DNA of 64,000 nucleotides from Geosiphon pyriformis (Eukaryota > Glomeromycota > Glomeromycetes > Archaeosporales > Geosiphonaceae), in the NCBI GenBank assembly GCA_016748015.1, contig JAAOMT010000480.1, positions 560,101-624,100 on the forward strand, in the 5' to 3' direction. How positions within the stretch are numbered: position 1 is the first letter of the stretch; every line of letters starts with the position of its first letter. This document shows, piece by piece, positions 48,664 through 60,499 of the stretch. The position numbers were made by a program, and so were the translations under genes. The notes beneath the pieces were generated by a model. It did no database searches. It had not been told where the DNA came from and saw nothing but the letters and a program-made list of their open reading frames with translations.

Positions 48664-51560
48664 ATTCTTTTTATAATTTTTATAAATAATATAAAAACTG
48701 TTTTAAGTATTTTTAATAAAATTTTTAAAATAATTTAATATCTGTGAATTAATAATAATATTGTGTATTTTAAGTTTTATAAATTGCTAAAACTGTTTTT
48801 ATTTATTATTAATTTTGAATATAAAAAATAATATTAAAGTTTAAATTAATAAAACTTTTTTTATTTTTTAGTTTTTTAATTTTTTTAAATTAATTTAAAT
48901 ATTATTATTATTATTATTATTGTTATTAAGATTAATATTATAAGAAAAAGTTATATTTGATATTAAAATTGAATTTTTTGGCTTTTATTATAAAATATTT
49001 TTATTTTTTTTAAAAAATCTTTATTTAAATCTATTTTTAGTTCAAATTTTCAAATTTTATTTTGTTTTTGGTTTTTTTACTTGTTATTAACTTTATTATT
49101 TTTGTAATTAGTTTTAAATTGGCTTTTTTAAAAGCTAAATTAATTAAATTAATATTGTTTATTAAATTTATTATTAAACTTATTAATGTTTTGGATTTTT
49201 AAGTTATAAATTAATTAAAGTTTTTTTATAAACAAATATTAAAAAATATTAGTATTTTTATTAATAATTTCAATAAAGATATTGTTAACTTTAAAATAAA
49301 ATATAATATAAATAATTTTTTTAATAATAATATAATTAATAAAAAAATTTTATTAAGATATTAATACTTTAAAAGTTGCAAACTTTAAATATTAAATTTA
49401 ATATAAATAAAATATTATATAATGATTAATTAATTTGGTTTTTATTAATGATAAATTAGTTATAATTATATAAAAAATAGTGTTTTTATATAAGTTTTTT
49501 TGTAAATTTAATATAATTTAGTCTTAACTAAATTTATGTTTAGTTGTATATTTTTTATTTTTTAAAGCAATATTTTTATTAATAAAACACTTATAGTTAT
49601 AAAAATTTTTAATAATACTTTGTAAAAAAAAATTTTTAAAATTAAATTAATTTTTTGCTAATTTAAAAGCATCTTTTTTATTTTTGGTTAAAATATTTTT
49701 TTTTCAAAGTTTTTTTAAAAAAGTCTATTTAGAGTAGTTTTAATATAATTTTTATTATCTTAAAATTTTTGATAAAAAGTTAATAAATAAATTTTTTATT
49801 TTTATTTTTAATATAAGTTTTTTTTTTAAAGCCAGTTTGGATTTCTTTTGTTTTTTTTAATATTTTTATTAGTTTTATATTACTTATACTAATTATAATA
49901 TTTAGTTTTATTATAATTATAAATAAAAAAATCTTTTATTTTAAATAATAACAATAAAAGTATATTGATTAATTTTAATTTGAATAAATTTCTAACTGTT
50001 TTATTTAATATGTTAAGTTTTAATCAATTTTTGTTAATTCTAAAAACAAAATAAATTATGATTTTATATATGTTTTTAACTAATTAACTTATTAAATTAT
50101 TTAATCTTAAAAATTAAACTGATTAAATAAAAACCAAATTTTTTTTTCTGTTTTTTAATAATACTTAAAAATAATTATAATTTATTAAAAATTTATTAAA
50201 TAAGTAGTTTTAAATTTAATGTTTAAAAATATTATTAAAATTAAATTAACTTATTAAAATTTTATTTTATTTTTATATAGTTTTTTTTAAATTGAATTTA
50301 ACTTTTAAGAACAATATTAAGCTCTTTTATTTAAAATTTGAATTTTAGATTTTCTTAAATATTGTTGTGTAAATTAAACTTGCTAAATTTTTCTCTTTAT
50401 TTATTTTTAAGATTATAAAGTTTTCTATAATATTTAATAATTTTTTATTTTTTTCTGTTATTGTTTTTTATAATGGTTCTTTTGATTTTATTTTTAATAA
50501 TATTAAAACTGTTTTAAATATTTTTTGTAAAGTTGTTTTTGTTAAGTTAAAACTTATTAACTTGTAATAATATATAATTGTTTATTTTTTAATATTAATA
50601 TTGCTTTTATTTACTAGTTTGTATTAAGAAAAAAAATAATGTTAAATTTTTTTTAGCTAATTAAAAAAGTTATTGTTTTTAAAATATTTTTAAAACCGAA
50701 TTGGTCAATTTTTTTTTGGTTACATAGTTTTTGAAATTAGTAAGTTGGTTTTTATTATATTTGTTTTATTTTTTATTTTTTAAATTTTTTCAATAATAAC
50801 AGTATATAATTGTTATTTTTTATTTTTAAGATAATTTAAATCTTATAATTATTAGAGTTAATATTTTAAAAAAGTATTATATTTAATAAAAAATTTTTAA
50901 TTATTAATAATACTTTAAATATTAAAATTTAAATTATTTAATTTTAGTTTATATGATTTTTTTACTTGTTTTTTCTAAATTTTTATTTAAGTTTATAATT
51001 AGCTTTATGGTTTTTAAATTTATTTTATTAGTATTAAGTTTTTTATTAATTTTTTTGTTAATATGTTTTTGTTTGTTTTTATTATTGCTATTATTGTAAA
51101 TTTAATAATTGGTTTTAATTTGACTTTTTTAAAATTTATATTAATTGTATTAGTTTTATTAATTAAATTTATTATTAAGTTTATTGGTGTTTTAATTGTT
51201 TTAATTGCTAAGTTAATTAGTGTTTTTTTTATAAAAACCAAATTTAATGTAAAAATTTTTATAATTAACAAAAATATTAATGTTTTTGATTATATAATTA
51301 ATAATTTGTACAAAAAATAATAAATCTTAAAGTAAAATATAAATTGAATTTTTTGCTAAAAAATAATATTGGACTTTTTTGTAAATAAAAAACTTTAGTA
51401 GATTAATAATATTTTAAGAGTTTTAAATTTCTAAAATCAAATTTAAAACAAATAATATTGTTTTATAGTTGGTTAAATTTGTTTTTTTAGTAATAATTTA
51501 ATTGTAATTTTACATAAAAATAATTTTTAAATAATTTTTTTTTAAATTCAACTTAATTTA
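48664..51560 (+). repeat. AT-rich repeat: right part of copy D followed by copy E
   Basis: 48664-49540 continues copy D after the LINE. The next unit begins soon after, with anchors at 50038 (AAAAACAAAATAAATTATG), 50297 (TTTAAGAACAATATTAAGC) and 50405 (AAGATTATAAAG) matching 35385, 35641 and 35752. The D-to-E spacing is about 1.8 kb once the LINE is subtracted. This copy is the most A/T-converted of those compared. Confidence 0.7.
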
Positions 51561-52109
51561 GTTTGAACTAGTTTAAATAATTAATTATATATAAAAAATA
51601 TATAAATTGTGACGATTTGTAAGATTTTTAAATTTTATATTATAATTAGCAATTAGATTATATTTTGTTAAAACATAATAAAAAAAACTTTATATTTTAA
51701 ATAAAATAGAAAAAATTTTGTTTTTTTGATTATTTAAACAATACAATAAAAGATTAAAACAAAAAACAATAGCTTAATTATTAGTTTTTGGTTAAAAATT
51801 CTTGGATTTTAATATTAATAATAATAATAACATTAAAATTATTTCTAATAAACTTTTTGTTTAAAATATTTTTAATAACAACAACAATAAAAAATAACAA
51901 AAATTTAAATATAAAATATTATAAATTTTAATTTTAAATAGTTAAATAATTTTAGATATATTTGTATTATTATTTTTACCAAAATTTTTGTAATTAATAT
52001 TAACTAAAATATAAATATATTGTAAATATTATAAAAATTAAAAATTTTTAATTATTTAATCAAAAATTATTTTAGAGTTTTTAAAAATAAAATAATTAAT
52101 ATACTTGTT

Positions 52110-52117
52110 AATAATAC
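52110..52117 (+). repeat. Candidate target-site duplication of LINE-B, left copy (AATAATAC)
   Basis: Eight bases that recur at 59017-59024, flanking LINE-B exactly at its 5' A run and 3' A tail. Low complexity makes chance identity possible. Confidence 0.55.
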
Positions 52118-52252
52118 AAAAAAAAATTTTTCTCTTGTCGATCCCTTCACCATACTGAAAGTGAAAGATAATTTTGAAGAAATTGCTTTTTCTTTTCCCT
52201 CTCTCCTCAATCTCTGTTAACTATTTCTTCTAACTTACCTTTATTTGTTGTG

Positions 52253-54196
52253 ATAGAACTGGTGGGATTGTCTGCTGGTGGTTCTGGTTCAGATTCAGCT
52301 GGTTTGGAAATCCACCAGAGTGCTAAAAACAAGCATGTTGACATGGTCTACTCTCGTGATATGTTCTACAAGAAGCCTAAAAAGCCTGCAGCTAGAGTTT
52401 TGGTTGGGTTGTCTGCTGGTTCTCTACTTTTGGAAGATTTGAGTGGTGATGATGGTAAGCCGGCAGCATTCTGGGGAAGCAGAGTGAATAGCATTTCTGG
52501 CAGTATAAGTGGTCTTTCAGATGTCGAAAGCTTGGAAAACTTGGTTGCCAAGGAGACAAGCTATATTGATTCAGATGAGAACAACAAAATGAACAAGACT
52601 ACACTGCAAAGGACTTGCACTTAGATGTATGTATTAGAACAATCTCTCAAGACACCTCATTTTGCTATTATGAATGATGATAACAACAATTTCATGTTGC
52701 TGTCTCCTAAAATTAGTGGGTTCAATCAGCTGTCATTTTCTAAATCATGTGTTCTTGAGAGTTGTAGTTTCGAGCCTGTGAAATTGTTTGCTCTAGATGT
52801 GAATTTGTCAGCTGTTCCTGGCAGGACTAATAGTGATAAGCTCATTTTAATCAAAAAAATCTTTTACAAAATTGATGGTTTTATGGGAGCTTCAACTTCC
52901 TCAAAATTTCCTGGTGTTATTTGTTCAACTTTTACAAGTGAGTCTAGTCTGATTAAGGCCAGGGAATTGGCAGTCTGTAAGAATATTGTTGTCAATAGTA
53001 ATCTCAAAAAAGCAAACATTCATTTAAATCAGGAAGTGATTGTTAAAGAGATTCCAGTTGATCTTCCAAAGTTGGCTGTGGAATCAGTTTTTTCTAAATT
53101 TGGCAAGATTATTTCCATCAGGATGCAATTGATTGGTCTTTGGCAGAAGGCTCTAATTGAATTTGAGTTATTAGAAATTGCCAGTTTGGTCGCTTCTAAG
53201 TGGTCTGTTCTTGTGAGAAAAAATTTGGTTTGTGTAGCACTGGCCGTCAATGATAAGCAAACATGGGTGTTAAAAGATCATTATTGGACTTTGCTCTATA
53301 CTCTTCCAATTGGTACTTCAGTTTATGATCTGTCAGATTTGTTGGTATCATATGGTGAGAAAACTTGTTTCATTGGCCACAATCTTGGTTCATATGTCCA
53401 AGATTGGTGTGCAATCATTTGTTTTGAGAATAAAGATGCCAGATTGGTTGCTGTTAGTACCATTCCAATTTTCAAGGGTGTTAGTTTGCATTGGACTAGT
53501 CTTGTTTTGGCTAGCTGTACCAAGTGTGAACAGTTTGGTCATACCACTACCAGCTGTTCTGTAAGTGGAAGTTCTGGTATCCATGGGAAGAGAGTGGTTT
53601 CTGATCAGGATCGGGTCTGTCTGGCTGGTATATATAAGAAGAAATCAGCTCCTATTGCTCATCCAGCTTCATTTGGTGGCAAAACATGGGCCCAAGTTGC
53701 TAGTGGCACCTCTTTCCATGTGTCTCCTTCTGGTTCTCCTGGGTCTGGTTTGTGTACTGGTTTGGTTTCTCCTTCAGCAGTCTCTGATTATCTTGTTGTT
53801 TTCTGTTTGAATGATCATTTGGCAGTTTTGGAATGCTCTTTGGAGCTTTTGGCTGACTGTGTTTCTGGCATCCTGGTCAGGTTAGATTTCTTTGGTGTGG
53901 TTCCTTTGGTTTCTTCTTCTCTGGCACCTCCTCCTGTTGTTTCTGCAGCTTTGAGTTCTGAAGTGAATTCAGATATAATTGTGGACAATGCTTTGAGTTT
54001 TTCTGATATTTCTCCTCTTCTTACTATTGATGCTGTTGTTAACCTCAGTGCTAGTAGTTCCAAGATTTTTACTGTTAAAGTGAGTGGTTTGAAGATGAAA
54101 TTGGTTGCTTTGGAGGCTTTGGTTGGTTCAGTTTTGGATAAGTTGAATCTTCTGTGCTCTGGTTCAGGTCTGTTAGCTCCCATGTCATCTCAATAA
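52253..54196 (+). pseudogene. LINE-B ORF1: RRM and zinc-knuckle protein, nearly intact
   Basis: One frame from about 52253 to TAA 54196 with a single internal stop (TAG at 52622-52624). The position of the LINE-A start codon (ATGGAA) is ATAGAA here (52253), so the start seems lost by a G-to-A change. The RRM is complete: VIVKEIPVDLPKLAVESVF, FGKIISIRMQLIGLWQKALI and EFELLEIASLVASKWSVLV. The zinc knuckle CTKCEQFGHTTTSC near 53518 has the canonical C-x2-C-x4-H-x4-C spacing, unlike LINE-A. The C-terminal helix (LKMKLVALEALVGSVLDKLN) is conserved. Probable role: RNA-binding partner of ORF2 in the retrotransposition particle. Confidence 0.82.
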
Positions 54197-54219
54197 CTCA
54201 CTCTATTTGGAAGATTGCC

Positions 54220-57200
54220 ATGTGCAATGTCAGAGGTATGAACATTTGCGCAAAGCAGGCAGATATTGTTCATTGGCATAAAGGCATGAACAATATGGTT
54301 TCTATTGTCACTGAAACAAAGTTGAAGAGAAAAATTCGCCCTTGGATCGCTGATAAGTTTGATGGTGTTCGTGTTTTTACTTCTGGATTGGATTCTGGTC
54401 ACATGAGATCTGGTGTTGCAATCATTTTGGACTCTTCTTTGGTGAAACATGTGTGTAAAGTTTCAGAGGTGCCTAGTTGGCTTCTGTTGGTTAGATTGCT
54501 TTTTAAGAAAAAACTTTTTGTGTCTATTCTGGGACTATATGCTGGTGCATCTTTGACAGTTCATTTTTCTTAGGCTGGCAAGATTAACTCTCTCATTGTT
54601 AGGGCTGTGAATGAATTCTCTTTTATTGTTCTTGGTGGTGATTTTAATGAGAATGGTTCTTACAAATGTGCAAGTTTCAAAAAATGTTTTGAGTTGGATT
54701 TGATTAACTCTCTGGGGGGGGAGCTCTTTTGTGAAGTCACCCACTTGGTGCAATTCTCATGGCATCACTAAAATGATTAACTATGTGCTCATTTCTTCTA
54801 ATTTGGTTGGTGCGGTGGTGGATCGTAGTGTGGATAGCATTGAAGACTATTTTGATATTGATCAAAGAGCTGTGTTTGTGTCTGTGGGACTGGAAGGCCT
54901 GCTCAATGTCAAGTTGAACTCACTGCGCAAACAAGCAAATAGAAATCATTGGAAGTATAATATCAAAAATGCCAATGAGGTTAAGTGGTCTGAGTTCAGA
55001 GATGCTATGGCTGCTAATGCTGTTATGTTCTCAAATGAGTTTGTTACAGCTAGGCAGTTTTCTGATTTGGATGTGATGTGGAATGTTGTTCATAAGATTA
55101 TAGTTTTTTTGGCTGGTAGAACGTTCAAGAAAAAGTGGTTTAAGGGTTTTGATTATGTTTTTAATAAGGTATCTTCCCAGTTTTATAAACTGGAGCTACT
55201 AGTGTCTAAACTGGTAAAGGCTTCTTGGTTGGTTTCTGGCAGAGATTTTGCTTCATTGTTGAATACTTGAAATGGGCTTGATTCTGTGGGTGCTTTGCCA
55301 GTGAGATCTATGTTTCTTTCTAGCTCCAGTTTTAATACAATCTATTCTGGGCTGGCTAAGGCAAGGAAGTCTTACCACTCTTCTAAGTTGTTGGAATCTA
55401 AGCATACTAAAGAATCTTGTATGAGACAGACTATTGAGAGGAGGATAGAGAGTTTTGAAATGGATAAGGGTCATACTATTAGAAGTGTTTTGGAGTGTCC
55501 TTTTTGTAAAGTGGTGTTGGATCATTTGGTAGATGATGGAGAATTGGTCTTGGAGCCTGAATTGGTTAAATCTAAGGTGAATGAGATCATGGAGGGTTGG
55601 ACCAGGAAGCATGTGGTGGCTTCTGATATCTCTGATGACTGGGCGAGGCAATTTCGGCCTTTGAATTACATCTTTGATGGTGCCTTCTCTAATGTGATGC
55701 ATTCAATTGGTTTTAATGAAATGTTTGCTGTTATTTCAAATTTGCCCAATGGGAAAGTGGCTGGTCTTTCTGGTATCACTAATGAACTTTGAAAACACTG
55801 TGACAAATCAGTCTTGGATATGCTTTTGGTGCTCTTAAATTTTTGTTTGGGTTGTGAGTTAGTGCCTGGACCTTGGCAAAAAGCCTAGATCTCAATGATT
55901 CCTAAATCTTGCGAGTGGGAGGGGATTCTTACAAATACCTGCCCCATTGCTTTGATTGAGACAGCTCACAAGATCTTTTCTAAGATTTTTTCAGATCAGA
56001 TCTCTCTGGCTTGTAGCACTTTTAATGTCCTTTGTGGGGACAATTTCTCTGTCCTGAAAGACATATCTACTCAATTGCCTATTTTTGCTGTTGGTTTGGT
56101 AATCAAAGATGTTTTAGAAAAGAATCAAGAGTTGTGACTGGTTTTACAGAATATGCACAAAGCTTATGATTCTGTTGGTTGGGAGCATCTCAAGAGAAGT
56201 TTGGTTAGGATTAAAATGTGTGACAAATTTATAAGATTTTTTGGTAGTATTTATAATGGTCACACTAACAGAGTGATAACAGATTTTGGTTTGACTGATG
56301 GATATCATGTTCATGATGGATTGGATCAGGTGGAGGTTTTTTTGTCACTTCTCTGGTGCATATTTTATGACTCGCTTTTGTGTGAGGTTAAGAAACAGAA
56401 GAGCATTTGTGGTTACAGGTTGATTTTTCATTTTGTTTTTAAGACTGGTCAGGTGGAATCTCAAGCCAGGCTGATGTTGTTTCTGGCCACTGGTGTTTTT
56501 GTTGATGATACTATCTGGATTAGTAGTAGCCAGACTGCTACACAATACATCCTCAATGTTGTTAGTAATTTCTTTTGTTTAAATGACATTTCGATAAACA
56601 ATAACAAGACTGTGGTCATTCTTATCAACTATTAAATTGCTGCTCCTTATCTAACTATTAGTGGTATGCTAATTTCCATTGCTAAAAGAGGTGAACCTTA
56701 TCATTATCTGGGGATTTTTTTATCTTCTGAAGGTTTTTTGAAGCCCAGCTTGGTTAAAGTGTATTCGGATGTTTGGTTTTTTATCAATCGCATTCTAAGA
56801 AAAGTTATTTTGGATAAACAGTTTGCTTATTTGGTGTCTTCAGTTCTCTTTTTTATTGTCAGCTACAGAATTCAGTTCAGTTTTATTCCTCTCAGTGTGT
56901 GTAATAAGTGGGATGCTTTGATTCACAAGGGCCTAAAGCCTAAATTTGGGCTGCCTCTGAACTTTCTCAATAATATGCTTTATCATTCTTCCTTGTACAA
57001 TTTAAAAACTTTTGAGCAGATTCAGGCTGAGAGCAAATCAGCTTCTGTCATTGCTTTTGCGAATTTGGTTGGTGTTTTGGGTCACTTGTTTTCTTATAGG
57101 TCTCACAATCTCCAGGTTCTTAGCTGGCATCCTCGTCACTCTTTGTTGTTTCCTGTTTGTGTTAGAGTCAGTCCTTCAAACAGCTTTTTGGCAGGTGTGG

Positions 57201-58883
57201 TTCATATTTTTTCTGGGTGTGATTTGTTTTTCAGTGGCTCTTTGGCCAGTGCTTTTTGTCTTCGGAGTGATATTCCTATGTCTCTAGTACTTAGCAAGAC
57301 AATTTTTTTCAAATGTGTCTCTTTCCCTTAGGCATTATGGTATTGCTTTCATAGAACAGCTTTGTGACTGGAATGGCATTGTTTTTAATTGGAAGACTTT
57401 CAAGCATTGGAAAAGACTAGACTCCTATGGCCTGGTCCCCTCCTGGTTTGATTTCTCTGTTCGTTTTCTTGGTGGTGTAGCTTCTCTTTCTGGTTGTTCT
57501 CCTCATGAGAGTGTTTGTGGCTCTTCTGACATTCATCAGTCTCTTGGTTTTGGTGTCATTTGTAATGATCTGTTGAATGTTAGTGCCGCCCGCCTCTCTG
57601 TGTACACAGATGGATCTCTGAGTAACTTGAGCAATGTTGACATGTTGGCTGGTGCTGCGGTTTTTTTTGAGAACATTGATTTGGGTCTGAGTGTAGGGGT
57701 TTCTGGTTTGGTTTTTTCTATTTTGGCAGAGTTGTAGGCCATTGCTTTAGCTCTTGAATGTGTTCCTTCTTTTTGTTCAGTTGACTTGTTCTCAGACAGC
57801 CAGGCAGCTATAAATACTTGCAGGTCAGAGTCTTTATTGGTTGGCCCTAATTTTAGGAATTGTTGTTGAATTGAGTGTTGTCACATCGCCAATGTCATTT
57901 GTCGCAAAAATTTGGATGTTAATTGGATTAAGGTTAAGGGCTATTCGGGTGTTTCAGACAATGAGCGTGCTGATGCACTGGCTAAAAATGCTGCTCTTTC
58001 TGCCTGGCATCTGCCCCATTTGGTTAGTGAGAGGTTTTTGAAGACTGGTGTTAATACAATTTCTGGTAATTTGAGGCATTTTGTTCGTGATGTATTCAGG
58101 TCAATCCATCGCACACATTGGGAGGTTGGTTCTGGTTCCTGGGTTGTTCCAGGTTGTTTGCATGCTGATATTGACTGGTTGAGATCTTCTCTGGTATAGC
58201 ATCCGGATTCCCACATGGCGATTGGTTTTACTAGTATTTAGATGGCTGGCTTTTGTACATATTTCATGAAAGCGCTTCATCATTATTTTCCTGTTGCTAT
58301 GTGAAAGCGTCTGTATAATAGGAGTTATTCCAGTGTAGTTTGTTTGTTCTGTAGTAAGGTTGAAGTTTCAGACCATGTTTTTTCTTGCTCTTCTGACACT
58401 GATAATTATGCCAGTTTGTTGGATACTTATACAGCTACCTGGAAGGTGTATTCTGGTCTGTCTCACTCTTTTTCATGCATATTGCAGTTGTTGTTGACTT
58501 GTATTTCAGATGTGACTGTTAGTATGGTTCTGTGTAAGGGCTTCATTTTCAGCAATTGGTATCACGAGTCTGTGTCTGTTTACAGGGATCCTAAGATGGC
58601 AGTAGTTAATGTTGTGAATTTTGTACATGAGTTTTGTCTTGTATTTCATGATAATATCTGGCTGGTCTGTGTGAAACACTGGGCCATCATGGAGAAAAAT
58701 AAGCTGATTCCACATGATGGTTCCATTCCTGTTACTGTTTCTGGTTTTTCTATATGGCTTTCGGCTGGAGTAATTAGGTTGTTAGGTGTTGCAGATGCAC
58801 TTGGTATTAGTTTTGGGTATTGTGAGTGTTGTTTGTTTTATGCAAGTGTTAGTGACATGGCTTCTGTTCATATAAGTGCATAG
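54220..58883 (+). pseudogene. LINE-B ORF2: endonuclease, reverse transcriptase, RNase H, CCHC, broken
   Basis: Begins near MCNVRGMN (ATG 54220), directly after ORF1. Endonuclease: VSIVTETKLKRK (catalytic Glu), LGGDFNENGS (intact GDFN), MINYVLISS, and FDIDQRAVFVSV where LINE-A has D-H (His to Gln). A frame change falls at the G8 run 54714-54721. RT: QNMHKAYDSVGW near 56150 (motif A; the first Asp is Asn), GLDQVEVFLSLLW and FVDDTIWISSS (motif C intact). A second frame change lies near 57320. RNase H: LSVYTDGSLSN, a stop, AIALALE, DLFSDSQAAI and SDNERADALAKNA. The C-terminal CLFCSKVEVSDHVFSC is intact; the end is TAG at 58883. About six internal stops. Inactive copy. Confidence 0.85.
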
Positions 58884-59016
58884 TGTTGTTCTGACTGGTT
58901 TGAGTGTCTGGTCACATGTAGCAAAGGCATGATTTGTGTCTAGTTTAGATTATTTATATGATATATAGCACTAAGTGGCATTTGGATTTCACTTGTTAAA
59001 CTTTAATAATAAAAAA

Positions 59017-59024
59017 AATAATAC
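59017..59024 (+). repeat. Candidate target-site duplication of LINE-B, right copy (AATAATAC)
   Basis: Same eight bases as 52110-52117. They overlap the left inverted repeat of the element at 59018-60493. Confidence 0.55.
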
Positions 59025-60147
59025 TGTCTTTTTGAATTTAGTGTCTTTTGTTTTTATAAATAAACAATTTATTTTAATTAATAATATAATAATATTTAAG
59101 AATATTTAATATTTAATATTTTATTTAAAATATACATAAAATAAATTTTAAAAATAAATTAGTCAATAATATTATAATTAAAAATATAGATTGGTCATAT
59201 ATTTTTTTTGTATAGTATTTTAATTCGTATATGTTTTTTGAATTTATAAATAAGTTATTTATCAGATTATATATATATATAATAAAAGTAATTTATAAAA
59301 AATTGTTAATAATAATTAAAAAATATATATATAATGCTTTATATTTTAGTATTTTTTGTTTATATTATAGTAAAATAAAATTCTTAGATTATATATTTAT
59401 TTGTAAAAAAGATATAAATATTTATAAAAATTATTAATTACTTATATATTCTATTAAAACTTTCTTTTTATTATTATTTTCTAAAACTATTAATAATAAC
59501 TTATATATAATTTTGTGTAAAAGTATTATTTTTAAGAAATAATAGTATAAAATATTTTTGGTAATATAAAAGTTGTTATTTTAAATTTAGTTGTTTTTAT
59601 ATATAATTTGATAATATATTATTATAATAGTATTTAGTTTTATAGAATTAAATATAAAACTATTATAAAAAAATATAATTTAAATAATAATAACTAAGTT
59701 TTATTTGTAATACATAGTTTGTTTTATTATTTATTTAATAATATAATATATTTATTTAATATTAATAATGTTTTTATTATTAATTTTAACTTATATTTAT
59801 ATTATATATATTTTTTTGATTTGAACAATAATATTATATTATAATATTAATTAACCTAAATAATTAGTTTATATAAAAAGTATATAAGTTGTATTTAGTT
59901 TAAATTATTTAATTTGTTATATTGTATTGAATAATAATTGTGCACTATTTATTAAAAAAAATTAATTTTATGTAAAAATATTGTGTAATTTTGGCAATAT
60001 TATTAATTGTTTTTGTTTAAAATTTATTTAAATTATATTTTTATATTTATTTTTTAATTGTATTTTTTAAATAAAAACCATATTTTTTTTAATTTAATTT
60101 AATTATTATTAATTATGCTTAAATTTTTTTTAATTTTATTAATTTAA

Positions 60148-60178
<31 letters not shown>

Positions 60179-60493
60179 AATTATTATCATTTTAATTTTT
60201 TTATGATTTTTTTAATTTATTTTATTATTGTCTTTTTATGATTTTTTTATGTTTTTATGTTATTTTTTGTTAATTTTTTTCATGTTAATTTTTTTATTTT
60301 TTAAAATTTTTATATTTTAAACATTTTAAGTTTATTTATATTTTATATTATTAATAAAAAATATAAAAAACTTCTTTTTTTATCTAAAAATTTTTTAAAA
60401 GCAATATCTTAAAAAAGTTTTTTGTTTTTTTTGTTTTTATTGTAAATTTAATGATTGTTTTTAATAATAACATAATAAAAAAGACAGTATTAT
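59018..60493. mobile_element. Possible small DNA transposon bounded by 16-bp inverted repeats
   Basis: ATAATACTGTCTTTTT at 59018-59033 is the exact reverse complement of AAAAAGACAGTATTAT at 60478-60493. The interior of about 1.4 kb is almost pure A/T with no recognisable transposase, so it would be non-autonomous or fully degraded. The TA-rich ends would fit TA duplications, but in this composition that is weak. The call rests on the GC-containing core ACTGTC/GACAGT at both ends. Confidence 0.4.
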
Positions 60494-60499
60494 AAATGT

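Larger units (their letters stand above)
52118..59016 (+). mobile_element. LINE-B: full-length non-LTR retrotransposon, plus strand
   Basis: Same family as LINE-A, opposite orientation, 5' ends facing each other across about 3.5 kb. Begins with an A run then TTTTTCTCTTGTCGATCCC, which matches the first bases of LINE-A read on minus (ACTCTTTCTCTCGTTGATCC). Ends with GGATTTCACTTGTTAAAC and an A-rich tail, matching the LINE-A 3' end. Carries ORF1 and ORF2 with the same domains, plus two frame shifts and several stops. Confidence 0.88.

Noticed and set aside
51020-51320. Overlapping 83- and 85-codon frames on opposite strands
   Set aside because: Low-complexity Ile/Lys/Asn or Leu/Ile/Phe frames in repeat copy E; not conserved in copies B and C.
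59231-59437. 68-codon frame rich in Ile, Tyr and Lys
   Set aside because: Pure A/T composition effect inside the inverted-repeat-bounded element.
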